Source of the DNA: Anolis sagrei
Lineage: Eukaryota; Chordata; Lepidosauria; Squamata; Anolidae
Assembly: GCF_037176765.1 (NCBI RefSeq)
Contig: NC_090023.1
Coordinates: 126,799,866 to 126,863,865 of the forward strand
Length of the DNA: 64,000 nt
Reading direction: 5' to 3'
Both the position numbers and the translations under genes were made by a program. The notes beneath the pieces were generated by a model. That model ran no database searches. It saw nothing but the letters and a program-made list of their open reading frames with translations, and was not told where the DNA came from. Positions 22,801 through 37,800 of this stretch are shown here, in pieces (within the stretch, counting starts at the first letter, position 1; each line of letters starts with the position of its first letter).

Positions 22801-25800
22801 TGTTCTAGGGCCCATTCATGTATTTGGTTGTCTGTTAGCAGCCCAAGATATTTATCAAACTCTTGTGCTGCACCACATTTCAAATAAGTTTATCCTCTTC
22901 CTGTTCGATTTATTTCACTGTTCAGCTCTCACAACTATATATTGAAATTGGAAACATGGTGCCATAAACAATCCTAACTTTCATATTCATTGATATATAT
23001 TACACTTTTCAGATCTTGTCTAGTTTCTCCATAGCTGCTCTTCCAAGTCCTAGTCTCCTTCTGATATCTTGTTTGCAGTCTCCATCGTAATGAATGAGTT
23101 TTTTCTAAGTGGCTTCTGAAATAGGCTTGTTTTAGTAATTCTACACTTTGCCAACTGGTCTCCAGAAGGAAATAAAGGCAATATACATATTGAAATGATG
23201 AGTGGGGATCGTTGGTAAGTGCCTTTGCTTTGGATGGAACATAAGTGTCCAACCTCAAATTAACCAGAGGAGGGAGCATCTTCTGGCTGTGAACTAGCTC
23301 CCAGGATGCACTAACAACAGCTCTAATACACCTCTAATATGCTACCAATACACACTTAATCACTTACACTACTAATACATCCCTAATACAGTAATAAGCC
23401 TCTAATATGTCACCAATACACCCTAATATACCCCAATACACCACTAATTACAACTCTAATAACCATTCATACACCCCCCCCCCCCAAATACATCAACTCT
23501 AAATACTGGAGGAATTTGGGGGGAATTAAAATGGTGCCCAGAATCTTGGACATATAGCTGTATTTTTGAACACCCAGAAAGTCTCACACAACTATAGTTT
23601 TCCCCATTTGTGTCCCACGTTCTCAAACTCTTGAAGGATAAGAATTTCTGTTGAGCTATGATGGAAAGCACATTGGCCATTTTGTGTTGTTCCACTAGAG
23701 GCCAGCAAAGACAATACTTGAGAGCTACTTCCTTCGTAAATTGAATATATACACTACTAATGTGGAATGTATATGGTTACATTTTTTTAAAAAATGTATT
23801 TTATTTATTTTATAAGACTATGAATATTTATGCTTTTGATTTGCAGTTAGGTTGCCCAGAATGGAGTGGACTCTGAGAAATAATGTGATTTGTATTTAAG
23901 TTGGGATTTTAAAATGCTTGAGAAACCTCCACTTCTGAACTCAATTTCTTTATAGTATGCCTTTTTCAAGACAGAGACATATTTGTTCAGTGTGTCTGCT
24001 TTCTTTGTGGCATTTAAACCTATATCCATGGCAACAATATGCTTGCTTACAGGATCATTGTTTCTCTTATATTCCACTGCAGTCTCTGAGATTTACTGTA
24101 TCTGATATTTTTATTTTCAAATAGGTTTTCAGTTTCATGGCCTCAGTTCACAGAATCATAGGTTTTCAGAAAACTATAAAGGTTTTCTTCTGTTCCTTTA
24201 CATTTTTTAAAAATTACAGTAGTGTCCTCTTTAGGCCCCGGTGTCTTTACACTTGAGGTGAAGGGTGCTTAGACTTTGTTGCTGCACTCTCTTCCTAAAT
24301 ACCATGTTGTTGTATCTGAGCTGGATTCCAGAAAACTGCTCTGATGGCTGCTCCAGACTCAGATGAATGGGTTTCTCAGTGCCTGCAGGGAGCACTCCCA
24401 TGTCTTTATGTTTTGGTGACGCAGAAGGTCTTTTTCTTTGCACTTTCTGCATGGTTATCATGGTCATGGTTGCATGGGCCTGTTTGGTCCTCCCAGATCC
24501 ATCCAGCACACCAGAGACTTCCAGTGATACGTTGTTTCTCAGAATGGAACCATTGCACCACAATACAATGTGTACTCACAGTGGACTAGAAAAACTCAGA
24601 TCCACTCTGTACAGCTCAAGATATTCAAGAGCCATTTTTCACCCACTGATCCCTAGAATCAGAGATACAGGCAGCCACCCGGTTACAACTGTAGGTTTGT
24701 TTGTAAGTTGTATGTAAGTCAGAACAGGTACATTTAAAAAATGTAATTCCATTTTTTAAAAGTTTTGGATAGCATAGGAAAGGTGAATGCCTCTGTAATG
24801 TTTAGTTTGTTGTCTCTGCTCCTGTTCAGAAGATTTTTATACTTCTTATCAATGTATTTCGATTGCTGTTTACATGATTTTAATATGTCGTAAGCTGCTT
24901 TGGGTCCCATGAGAGAGAAAAGCAGGATATAAATAAAGATTTCATAGAACCATAGAATCAAAGAGTTGGAAGAGACCTCATGGGCCATCCAGTCCAACCC
25001 CCTGCCAAGAAGCAGGAATATTGCATTCAAATCACCCCTGACAGATGGCCATCCAGCCTCTGTTCAAAAGCTTCCAAAGAAGGAGCCTCCACCACACTCC
25101 GGGGCAGAGAGTTCCACTGCTGAACGGCTCTCACAGTCAGGAAGTTCTTCCTTATGTTCAGATGAAATCTCCTCTCTTGTAGTTTGAAGCCATTGTTCCG
25201 TGTCCTAGTCTGCAAGGAAGCAGAAAACAAGCTTGCTCCCTCCTCCCTGTGGCTTCCTCTCACATATTTATGCATGGCTATCATATCTCCTCTCAGCCTT
25301 CTCTTCTTCAGGCTAAACATGCCCAGTTCCCTAAGCCGCTCCTCATAGGGCTTGTTCTCCAGACCCTTTATCATTTTAGTCGCCCTCCTCTGGACACATT
25401 CCAGCTTGTCAATATCTCTCTTGAATTGTGGTGCCCAGAATTGGACACAATATTCCAGGTGTGGTCTAACCAAAGCAGAATAGAGGGGTAGCATTACTTC
25501 CCTAGACCTAGATCTAGATTTCTTGTTGTTGTTATTGTTATTTCACCTCACTTTCTGTCCCCTTCCCAACTAGATTTTGAACATTTTGGGTTGTTGTGGT
25601 GATAAAGCTTCAGTTGGAGACCCTTTCCCCCAATGATAACTCTTCCAGGAGTAAATTTTCCTTCCTAGGGATAGATTTCCTCTCACTTCCTATTGTCTCA
25701 TGCCTGTTTGTATCTAGGAGTTGGATATAAGTTGGATGTTTGTAACCCAGAGACTGCCTGTACAATATTAGAACAGTGGCATGTGAACAAGCAGTCAAGT

Positions 25801-28800
25801 GAAGGATTTAGTACCTTAGCAATACCTAAATAACAACCCACTACCATTTTTTTAAAGAAAGGGAGGTTTCATTACAAAGCCAGTGATAGTGGATAAATAT
25901 TTAACACATGAATCAGCAGCTGAGGAATTATGTGGCAAACAGTTAAAACAAAAATATTGTCTTCCTCAGGCTACACATACCAGAGTTAGACAGATGTTCA
26001 GACCACAGGAACCAATATTACATGCAATGACTTTATAGTACCCCAAGAGCAGCATCTATCACAAACTGTATCACACACTTAGGGCTCTTCCACACAGCCA
26101 TATAACTCAGAAAATCAAGGCAGATGATCCACAATATCTGCTTTGAACTGGGTTATCTAAATCAACACTGTCATATAACTCAGTCCAAATCAGATAATGT
26201 GGGATTTTATACAGTTGTGTGGAAGGGGCCTGAGTTGAGAAGGATGTGATGCAGCAAAACCATGAATCCCTTTTATATTCCCTTTAGCGTAAGGTAACCA
26301 TGGTGGTTCAAAGGACCAGTCCAAATGCCCAGAGAGCCTAACCTTTTAGCAGCATTGTGAATAGAACTTCTCGTAGGACTGGTTCCATGTCCAAGTTTAC
26401 ATGGGAAATTTTGAGATTAACTAGGGCTTAGCAGGTGTTTCCAATAACCAACTGTAACCAGACAGCAAAGTTATAACGGTGATTGTATTAATAAAACTGA
26501 TGAATCCATTACAGGTGCGATCAAATGACAAAAGCATTTTTGTGACACATATATCATAATAGTATGAGTTAGACCAGTTGCTACTTAACTGTTTTCGGTT
26601 TAGTTCATTTTAGGGCTCATTCACATGTGACTGGATGACCATCAAGTGGTCAGTTGAATGGGTGTCACATGATCTGTTTTAATAGCAGCTAATCAACAGG
26701 AGTAGATAACCAAATGCCATTCCCACCATTTTTTTTTTTTTTGGTCTCCAACTTCCTTAGCTGGGTCTCATAAGGAATTGGGGAAAATGTTGGTCACATA
26801 GGTGTTCCTCATACTTAATATGCACAGATTACTTAAGAACACCCCTTCCCTCCCTTTACACATACACACATCTATATATCATTATCTCTAGAATATCCCT
26901 TACAGCTTGGACCAAATGCCTGTCTAGTCTACTTTTTCTTCTCCCGTTGGTCAACCAGGTCTCTTTGAAAAGTATAATGCAGTAGCATAATGTGAACTTA
27001 CTGACATAAAACAAGTCATGCTATGTCAGAACCTGAACCTATTTATGGTAGCCAAACACGTATCTGTAGGAAACCCACAAGCAGATACAAAAGCACCACG
27101 AAATGTGAATGCCAAGAGTTGTCAATGTGAGAAGAAAACATTTGGTCCAAGCTGTAAGGGCTGTTCTTTTAGATATAGGTAGTGATATATAGATATGTGC
27201 ATGTGTACGTTTGTGTGCAACGTAGATCTGTTTAATGGTTTTATTGGTTTTAACTATATATGTTTAATTTTTCTATGTTTAATTCTATTTTAAAATGTCT
27301 ATATATTAGGTGTTAATTCAAACATTATGTTTTTAATGTTAGTCGCTTTGAGTCTTCTTTGGCAAAGAAAAAGCAGGGTATAAATACTATTTCTACTAAT
27401 AGGGTTTTACATTGTTTATATGTTTATTTTTCATATTAAGCCCTTGTTCTAAATTTTAATTGAATTTATAAAACAGTGCAGAATGTATTATCAAATAAAA
27501 TGTTGCTTCTGTTTCCTTTAAATTATCTATTTTTCTAAGGACTCTTCTTTCAGAATTTGATTAAACAACTTCTATTGTGCCTGGTTTTGTATTATGGATC
27601 TTACAAAAAACATTGCACTGTGGGTTATAAAATGTGTTAGCTATAAAGATGGATAAATTACCCATCTTGAACCTCAGAAGCATGCCGACTGGAGATGCAA
27701 GCTGATAAAGCTCAGTGTGACAAACTGTAAAATTCAATGCATGTAGCAGTGTTTTTGGCTTAAGAAAGCAAAGTAAATTCATAAAGCTAAGATGAATTGT
27801 GCACACAAATCTCCTTTAAAAGCATTTTGACCATTTGCATCTCATCTGTTTTATACTGGTGTTAAACCACTAATTAAGCTGTACTGAATGTTTTTTTTAT
27901 CACCTACATTATCTTGCTTTAGGGGAGGTCACTGCAGTATATTTTTATAGCCATAACTTTTGCTACCATCATTATTTTTATGGCCCAAAAGCTTAAGTTT
28001 ACAAACTTTTGATGATCATGGCAATAATTTCATAGTATGGCTTTTTAAAGAAAAGAATAAATTTCCAGAGAGAAGCAAGAGACTCCTAAAAACCTAGAAT
28101 CCCATACATGGTACAAATATTAGTATTGCTGATAGAGATAAGAATTCTTTATATTGCATAATAACAATACACTCGTATAAACAATCAAGGCTAGAAGGTG
28201 TTCCTTGTTGCTGAATTGTGGCCGCAATTTCTCTCATCATAACCTCAAAGTTAGAGAAAGTTAATTTTTGGGATGAATCTCCAGGATTCCATATTATGCA
28301 CCAACTATGGTTTTTCTTTTGCAACCTGTTTTTGATAGCTGCGGTTTAGGCATTGTTTTTGCACCCGTTGTTTCATACAATATGAGGAAAGGAGAAATCC
28401 ATGTCAAGTAGCTCCACTCTCTGATGTTAAACATATCATGTCTCCCCTCTCCCCTGATATCTGCAAATAATATCAGATGAAAAGGTTATTTATTTTAAAA
28501 TTACAAATACCAGTTTGGATCCAGAGCACTATAATTCTGTTTTTAGGTCCATTAAGGCAAATGGAAATGAAGATGTCATTAATAATAATTTTTATCTTGG
28601 CTGGGAATGATGAATAATGTAGTTTTGCATAGGTGGAGATACTGGTCTGAGAATGGTTTTGTTATGTTTTTGCCGACAAATTCTTCTGAGTAATTTAGTT
28701 ATTAAAACCAATACAGATGAAAAACAGATAGAAGAATAAGCTATTGTTAAAATGTTGTTATACTGTCTGTAAGATTAAGAACAATTTAAAACTCATTCAT

Positions 28801-31800
28801 TAGAAAAGTGAGGCATAAAAACAGTACATTTTCTCAAAGCCTGTTGGATTGACTGACGTAGCAGCTGATAGTACATGATAGCACAAATGAATCTAGTCCA
28901 CACTCCTTGGAGGGAGTTTGCCATCAACAAAATAGTTTATTCTGGATTCTTGTCTCACCTTGACAGTCACACCAGGTTGTCAGTTAGACCGGTTCTATCA
29001 CTGAGACTTAAGAAGTGAGCTGCTATGAATTTTTGGAACCCTATTTCTTGTCCTATTTATCTTTATCCTCCCTTTATTTCTTCTTCTCTTGATGGTAGCA
29101 CTGGTTTGTATTTGAGCAGTACAGGGAGTAAAGAAGATTCATAACCTTGTTTGTTTTCTTGTTAGCATACAAGTGTTTCTGTAATCATGATAAATATATT
29201 TACATAAATGGAAATAATAAAGACTCCTTTTAAGGATGTGAGCTTTGCATGTGGGAGAAGGCTCTATAATCATTTATTATTTGTACAAGTGCAATACATA
29301 AATATATTAATCATGGTATAGAGGCAAAAGTAACCTGTTTGTGATTGGTGAGCAGATTCATGGGTAAAATATATGGGATTGAATATATAAAAGTATAAAA
29401 CAAGCATGGCAATACCTGATGCTTCCTGACTGTTAAAAAATATTGGTCAAAAACAACAATAATGTCAGTTTTGCCCATTTTGTTCCTTAGATAATACAAC
29501 TTCAGGTAGCTTTGGTTTCTTTCTTGTCTTCAATAGGATACACAACATTGGAGGCAAGGAAATGGTTTCCATTCTAGAATTTGTAACTGCTTCACAACAT
29601 TTCTTTGAAAGGCCAGACCTTCACCCTGATAGGCAAAGTCTTGTAATTTTTAATATTTTATTCATAGCATGAGGGAGTCATCATGAAACTACTTAGTGAC
29701 ATTTCATTGTTACTCATTTTCTCTCACAATAAATGAAAGAAATTTCTATTTCAGCTTCTTACCCAAGTGTAATTCTCTTTTTAAAAATTCAACAGACCAT
29801 GTTCAGTATAAAACACATCATTTGCCTTTCTCCTATAATGTACATAATTGTTTTGCTTTTGACAATTATGTCTCCTGAAGCCTGTTTGGCCATTAGAGGC
29901 AAATAGCATGTAATTTGGCCTTAATAATCAGACCCTTTTCATTTCCAGTGCACTCTGAGATCTAGGTGAGGACTGGAGCCACCCAGTAGGACCCTCCCAG
30001 CAAATTTTTATTTTGTCAACGGGTTTCTGTGTCCCCTACTACCAAAACCTGCTGAATTAGTTTGGGAAGATAATGAAGGATGCTCTGGGGAACATGGTGG
30101 TTCTCATCTTCAAGGATCATGGGCTCAAATCCTGTTACAAGGAACCCATGACATGTCTCCAAAGCTTTAAGGTGAAGTTTATCCATCCACTCTCCCATCT
30201 ACCTGTTGGGGAATCTGAGGTGTTAGGCTCAAAATAACCCTCAGTTGGGGTCATTCTGCCATAAATATAGCAGAGTACCAGAAGCAAACTTCATAACCAG
30301 CAGACACTTACATGTGATGACCTGGGATAAGCTTCTATATCAGTGGTTCTCAACCTGTGGGTCTCCAGGTGTTTTGCCCTACAACTCCCAGAAGTCCCAG
30401 CCAGTTTACCAGTTGTTAGAATTTCTGGAATTTGAAGGCCAAAACATCTGGGGGCCCACAGGTTGAGAACCACTGTTCTATACAGGATGGCACAGGATTG
30501 CAGAGTCAGAACTTTAGGTTCAAAAACATTTATTCAGGTAAAAGAAATATATTCTTGATAGAAAAGGTCTTGGAGTTAACTAGCTTACTAAATCTCATTT
30601 TCTAAAGAGGTAAAAGGGTAAAAAGTCAATGCACCTACATTTTCTTAGAGAGAGGAAAAATGTGCATCCTCATAGGTAGAAAGAAAAGCAGAAGAGACTG
30701 GAAAAATGGTGAACAACCACGTGGCCAGCCAAGGGCAATAAAAACAACTTTAAAAAGGAAGTTACCTCACAAAATTCCATTCCTATATCATCAAAGGAGA
30801 GGAGACAGTGGCAAGGAGGAAGAGTAAAGGCAACCCCCTTTTGGGAAACATGCATAGGAATGTGTGTGTGTTGGGGGGAACCCTTAGCCTAATCCTATCT
30901 CATTGAGGTCTGAAAACTTGATGACACAAGAGACTTGTGTAGTTCAGGGATGAAACCCAGTGCTACCAATGCTTTTTTGAATGCATTTAAACTACTTTGA
31001 TTTTCTTATTCTCCTTGCAGAATCTGTATGTGATTAAGCACACAATATCCTCAGAACTGATATATGCAGTTTCTCTTATCTACAGTTTCATTTCTTCATT
31101 TAGGACTTCTGTCCAAGCTGTACCCTCTTCTCGGTATCTCCGTTGTTCCTCCCATACTACGGATTTGCATTATCCGTTGTTCACAAAATCTAGACATGTA
31201 TTTCCCATGGATATTGTTTTACTACTTTATATCTATGATAAGAGAATCAACATCCAATTCATTTTTTCTTCCTCTAACCTTGAGTTATTGGGTGGTCTAT
31301 TGGAAAGAGAGCAGCAATCCCCTCCATAAACCCATGGTATCCAAAAAGGCCTTATTGTCCAGTGTAAGTTTCCTTCTAAGTGCGTCTTCTTTCCATGAAA
31401 TTATTTGCCATAATTTGTTTTTGGAGAATAATATGTTTATATGGGAGAAGGGGGAAATTACTGTGGGTATGCAGAATTGGTCTTGTGTAAACTGAGGGAG
31501 CTTCAGAATATCTGCCTTTGCATAGTCCTTCAAAAAATAGCCATACTAGATTTGCAGCTAAACTGGGAGTTTACTAGAATTTTGAAGAAGGAAATAACAG
31601 AAGGACATAAAATATGGATGCATGGTTATGGCAATTAGAACAAAATAATGAAAATAAAATGAATACCAGATGAAAACTGGTGGTTATGATGTGAAGTACA
31701 CATATAAAGCTTCTCTGTTTGGGTTTGCCCAATCTTAAACAGATTGAACTGAATGGGGTAGACAAGAATTCCACATATGTGTCTGAACTCTGCCTGGATT

Positions 31801-34800
31801 GCTGAGTCAATAAAGGGATTTTTCCCTATGTACATTTTTTTCAAAGGAGTTAAGTGGCATATTTTTATGCCTTGTTCAGTGCGGTAAGATAATGACTTGT
31901 CAGGCGTCTAGGTTTCAAGGTGTAACCATTTTTGTTGTTGTTTATCTTTTGTTTACAGCTCCAATCTAGTTCAAGTGACAAAGAACAAGCAGAAGCTCGC
32001 TCCCAGCTAATGAAATCCAATGAAATGAAGCACCTACATTCCCAAGCGCAATCTGCATATCTCCAGGGAGATTACTATTCTGCTATTGGTTTATTGGATG
32101 AAATTCTAAATGTGAGTCCCAGAATATAAACTGCAAAGAAGACATAAATGTGATTTCTGAAGGTGTCAGCTGAGCAACTTCACAAGATAAATTCTCATTT
32201 TTAATATCATGTCATATGAACTTTCAAATTAGCTGAGCTTGTAGCCCTAGACAACTCCTAGGTATGTACTCTGCTATGGCTGAAATCTACAATTGATGTA
32301 ATGCATGCGTAGTGTGAGTTGTGGTGGTGGTTTTGAACACACACAATCCCTGTTGTGGAATATTGTCTGAAAATATGGACACAATCCCAATGACCACTTA
32401 AAAATGTAAAACTTTTGTTATTTTTGGTACAGGTCCCATGCTGACACACAGGTATGGTTCTAGTAATCTATAGAATATTTAATACATCTTATCTGTCATA
32501 CTCTTTACAACAGGGCTGGAGAACATGTGGCCCTCTAAATGTTGTTGGACTACAACACCCACAATGTCTCATAATTGACTGGTCTGGGGAGGGATGCGTA
32601 CAAGAACTGGAGACCCACACATTCCAATTCTTGCTATACTAGATGTGGTAATATCTGAGATAACATGTGCAAACGAACATTATCTCCTCTTAGGCGAAAA
32701 CATCCAGCAGTGCACATTCTTTATTAAAAAGAAAAAGCTTTGGACCAAAGTCTTGCTTTTGCTTTGGTTTTTCAAGGTTTGCGTTTGGGATGCAGAGCTG
32801 CGGGAACTTCGAGCTGATTGCTATATCAAAGAAGGAGAACCAGGGAAAGCTGTCGGTGACTTAAAAGCTGCCGCCAAATTGAAGAGTGACAACACTGAAG
32901 CATTCTATAAAATCAGCATTATATACTATCAGCTTGGGGATCACGAACTGTCTCTAAGGTAATGTCACATTTGTATTGATTGTGGGGAGAGTCCTCTTAG
33001 GGGAATCTTCAGTTCAGTTTGAGAAAGGCTGAAAAGATACACAGGAAAGTGTGTGTGCCTTCAAGCAAGAACTGGAGGATTCTTGTTTGCAGGTATCTAT
33101 GAAAATGGCCACAATCCTTTAGTAATGTAAACCATGCTGTCGAAAGAACAAAATAGGTGGGGAAATGATTAAAAGAGCTCTTTGCTTCATGTGTGTGCAC
33201 AGTGTTCAATCAATAAACTCCAGGATTGTTCAAATAAATTACAAACACTTTCTCTGGAGTACAATAAGAAAAACAGAGGCAAGAAATATCTGTTCACTTG
33301 AATTGGAGAAAACAAGTTTTTTCATCATCGAGATATCTCATTAAGAAGTATATCTGTCCATAAGCTGCATAGCACTTGTATTGTAGGAGATCTTTATTGC
33401 TGTTAACATTCCATTTATTCTCACTATCCCCATTTCTGGGATGGAGAATAAATGGCAGGGAATGTGACTATGCACTTATACACAAGTACACACATACAGA
33501 ATATGCTTAGAGTAATATCTGGACCTTTTGGGTCAATGGTCCTGTTCACAGAACCAGGCTGACTCTCTTCCTATTTTTCTTTCCTGTCTGAAAAGTGAAG
33601 TGCGTGAATGTCTGAAACTTGACCAAGACCATAAAGAATGTTTTTCTCACTACAAACAAATAAAGAAGCTCAATAAGCAGATTGTTTCAGCAGAAGATTT
33701 TATCCGAGAGGAAAGGTGAGGGGCTAACTTTGTGTTTTGGGTTCGGGGGGCAGGGGCTGTGACAGTCGCCTTCTCCTTTCTAAGTTGTGCATATTATTCT
33801 GGGATGTCTCTTTCTGAGTGAGGACAGAAATGATCTGTGATATGACCAGAACCTTATCAGGTCATATCTCAACAGTTAAAATATCCATGCTTTACATATT
33901 TTATCTGTGCTGGCTTCTGGCTTCCTGGAGCCTTTTCACCCGTGACCATGTTATGTGATATAAGCTCCAGTAATTTGTGGGTTCGGGGACCTGGGGTGCC
34001 AAGCTTCCAAAGGACACAGAAGGGCTGAAGGCAAAATCTGAGGCTTTATTCTCAATGGCCAGAGAGGATGTCGGTGGCAATAGCCTTCCAAAGAACTGAC
34101 TCCCAATGCAAACATGCAGAAATATTTATAACATTTTGATAGCAGTTTGAAACAAAGGATTTATGTTGCCCTGATTGGTACAGGTCGTGGCAGACTATAG
34201 ATCTGCAGGCTGGATGGCTGGGATGCACTGCCCATCATTGCCAATTGGCCTCCAGGTTTGGAGGGAAATTTAATAAATTGCCATTGCTCAGTTTATCTCG
34301 ATGGAGGCACAGATAACAATTAATAATTTGGGAATCTGATTTCTCAACAACAGCTATACAGTTCTAGCACTTTTATTCCACTTTAACTTCATCTTCTGGG
34401 ATCCTGAGGTCTGCAGTTTGGTCAGAGGCACCAGGAAAGCTCCCTGCCTGGGGATTCTAGATATCTCTTTCTCAATGGAATATCTAGAATCCCCAGGCAG
34501 AGAACTTCCTCAAGTCCCAGGATTCTGTAGGCTGTGCTCATAACAGTTAAAATATAATCATTATTCTATACTTTTGTAATGTGAAAAAGTATCTGGTCCA
34601 TTTTCCTCCTTTTAGCTTCTGAAGGTTATTTTATGTAGACTGCTGCTTTAGTAGCTATGTGCATCTGAAGTTTGACCAAGGCCAACACAACAACAAATTC
34701 ATTAGCAAACCAAGTGAGACACAGCCAGGCCATCTCTGTGTGCAGGATGGCTGCAGGAGGGCAAATTCTTGAAGTAGAAGCTTTTAAAAGAAAGTACTGT

Positions 34801-37800
34801 TGACCATAATTCTCCCCCAGGGGGTTGGTGGAAGTCCCAAGGGTTGTATTGAACCCTCCCTGGGCTGTATCATTTCCACCGATAAAGGTTTAGGATAAGC
34901 CTGTTTTAAAAGGCTTAATTACTGTTGCTTGTTATTTACCCAAACCTTTAAAAAGCTTGTTTTCAAGCCATGAGCTTTACCTAACATCAGTCCCTACACA
35001 CAAACATTTAATCATAAAACGTATGACACACAAAGGAAAAGGAAATTGGTTAGAATGAGGGAAAAAAGCAAATGCAGTAACAACAACAACAACTTTATTG
35101 TTATATCCCGTCACCATCTCCCCGAAGGGACTCAGGGCGGTTTACATGGGGACCAAGCCCAGCATAAACAAGGATTACAAGCTAAAACACAATTTAAAAA
35201 CAATAACATAAACAATATTGTTATTGTTAATTATAAACAATATAATTAAAACAATAAAACCAGAAGAGTAAAAGCATCATTAAAATATATCAACAGGTAT
35301 CAACAACCAGTACCCGGAAATGTGGGCATGATCAGATTCGAGGGCAGGGGAAGGACTTGTGGAAAATGCAGACTATAGGGCTGGGGCTGGGAGTAAAGTG
35401 CTGGAAAAACCAAATCAGTAAGTTAGGACTGGACAGACCTGGTTGAGCAAGCGCAAATATTATGTAAGGAATCTATTACATAGACTTTTGCATAATATGT
35501 TTTTCTTGTAATGTGGAACCTTGTTTTTTTCTCATCTGAAATGAATGCTGTCTTGGGTTTCTGGCCAATGCATGCTATAAAATCATTCTAAGAGGAACTA
35601 GAAAATGCTTAGATAAGTGTTCTACTTCTACAACTAGTGTGATTCTGCTGGAGGAACTTCTAACGGAAGTTGAACGTAGAATCTTGCTTGAGGCCTGAAG
35701 AGACACCTTTGTAGGCATCGTAAAGTCATTTAGAGCAATTCTATGGTATTCAGAGCTCTTTGTGTTTAAATGTAAGTGCTTTCAATCAGCTCACATAATA
35801 AGAGAGCTCTGTTGTGGCTCAGTAGGTCTGGTGAGTGGCTATTTCCTTTTTTTTTTTTTTTTAAGGACAGTGACTTATGGCCAAGTCTTGCATTTTGCAA
35901 GTATGGTGTGATTCCTGTGGCAATTTATGCACGGAAAACTAGAGGTGCTGGCAGGGCTAGCAACTTGGAGTGGTGCAGAAATGGCAACGGGAAGCACAGC
36001 TTTAGTTATCAGTCCAGTTGCTGATAAATACAAAAAGGAAATCGATTCACTTTGTGAGTAATTAGAGAGGTTTACCGGTTGGCCTCTGTGGAAAGCGTTA
36101 TGTAGTTATTCATCTCCCCAGTAAATTAAAGTGTCAGGGCTGTTAGTTTTAGCACTAAATGCCATCTCTTATTTAAAACAGTATTTTAATGTCTCAGCAT
36201 TTAAATGTGGAGATCACAGCACATTTGAAAATAAAATGCTGCAGCTGCTCGTAAATAAATCTTCATCAGATTGTTCGGGCTCGGGAATGGGGATGGAAGG
36301 AAATGAGATCAAACCAAAGCAGTACAAGGGTTGACATATGATGCGCACAGCATGCATTCCAAATATCATGGCACTTGGTAAGCGACACACAACAAAGGAA
36401 AGAGTACTTCCAAAACTTGGGAGCGAAATTGGCCCAGACCATGGCCTGGCTGCTACATTGTGCCATAGTTTCATGCTACACAAATGGGTCTTGGCAAGCC
36501 ACAGTTAGTGTGCTTCTTCCCTCTTTTGTGCAGCTGCGTATAATAGATTGGAAGCATCCATTCATTACTTTAGTTTTATCACCGTTTTGTTGATTTTCTG
36601 AGCATTAACTATTGTTCTAATCTAGAAACTGGAAAAGTGTGTTCCACATTTTTCTGGAATAATTACCAAAAATGATTTTTTGCCCCATTTTTGTTCCTTC
36701 CTGGCCTCCCAGGAGAGGCCTCTTTTCCATCAAACACAGCCAATGTATGGGTTACTTCCAACTTGGTGGTGATGGGGAGGCTTTTTGTGGCTCAAGTGCT
36801 CCATAGTGTGCAAAAATTGAGGTGAAATTGCCTTTTCCAAAATTCATAAGGGCGTGAGCAGCATTTGGAGGCAAAAAATCCCATTTTTCGGAGAGAATGA
36901 AACCCTCCAGGTTCCCCTTGGCTGCTCCGTACTCTTGGCAGATCCTCGTCCTGGTTTTAACTGTGTTATAATAAAATAACCAGCAACACGGACATTGATT
37001 TGACCACTTTGTAAAACACAGGTTAACTTTGGTCCACTTGGACATAATAATAACATTCTGACTATATAATTAGAAAATTCGGTTTCTGATTAGCTTGCAT
37101 CCCTGCTTTGAGGAGCGTGCCCTTCAAAGAACACTAAACAGGCAGATGAACCAGGCAAATGAAGCTGTCTCTGGTGATAGAGCTTCACTTTAGTGCCTGT
37201 TCTTTTTGGAAGTTTTGATTAGTTTATATTCTATTCTGTGTGCATCGGGAGCTTCTGCTGCTGGCTCTAGGCACTGTGGAAGTGACAGCTGATTAACAAA
37301 CATAGCTCCTCCATTTTAGGTGCGCTTAACAATTGTTGAGACAAATCCCTCAGCTTTGCTGCAAGGACGAGCAATACATGCTAAGCACTGGCAGCCACCG
37401 GTAACTTCTGTTGCATTCTTAGATACTGAGGCAAAGCACTCCATTATGCAGACAGTAGTCAGGAGTCAAAACTGTATTTTGCAATGTAATTCAACCTTCT
37501 CAAAGGCGGCTATATTCTAAAATGAATTCAGGCTTCTTCTTTTTTTTGCAGTTATGTGCACCGTCAAATCCTTGGTTGTTAAATACAAAAGAAAAGAGGA
37601 CTGTAGCATTTAAATGCAGGTGGTCTCTCTCACTGTTAGAAAGTGTTTTTCCCTTTTGAGTTCATGTCAAAACAACTTTGCTCCATTTTGAGATAGTGTG
37701 ACCATTTCGTGGTTAATTTTTTTATATAGAGCTGCCATCCTTTCTCTAGGAAAAAAAATGGAATGTATTCCAGATCTGGTCCATGAATTTGGCCATTGCT

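Noticed and set aside
23320-23480. CRISPR-like regular repeat
   Set aside because: The units are short, imperfect and without spacers. This is a vertebrate minisatellite.
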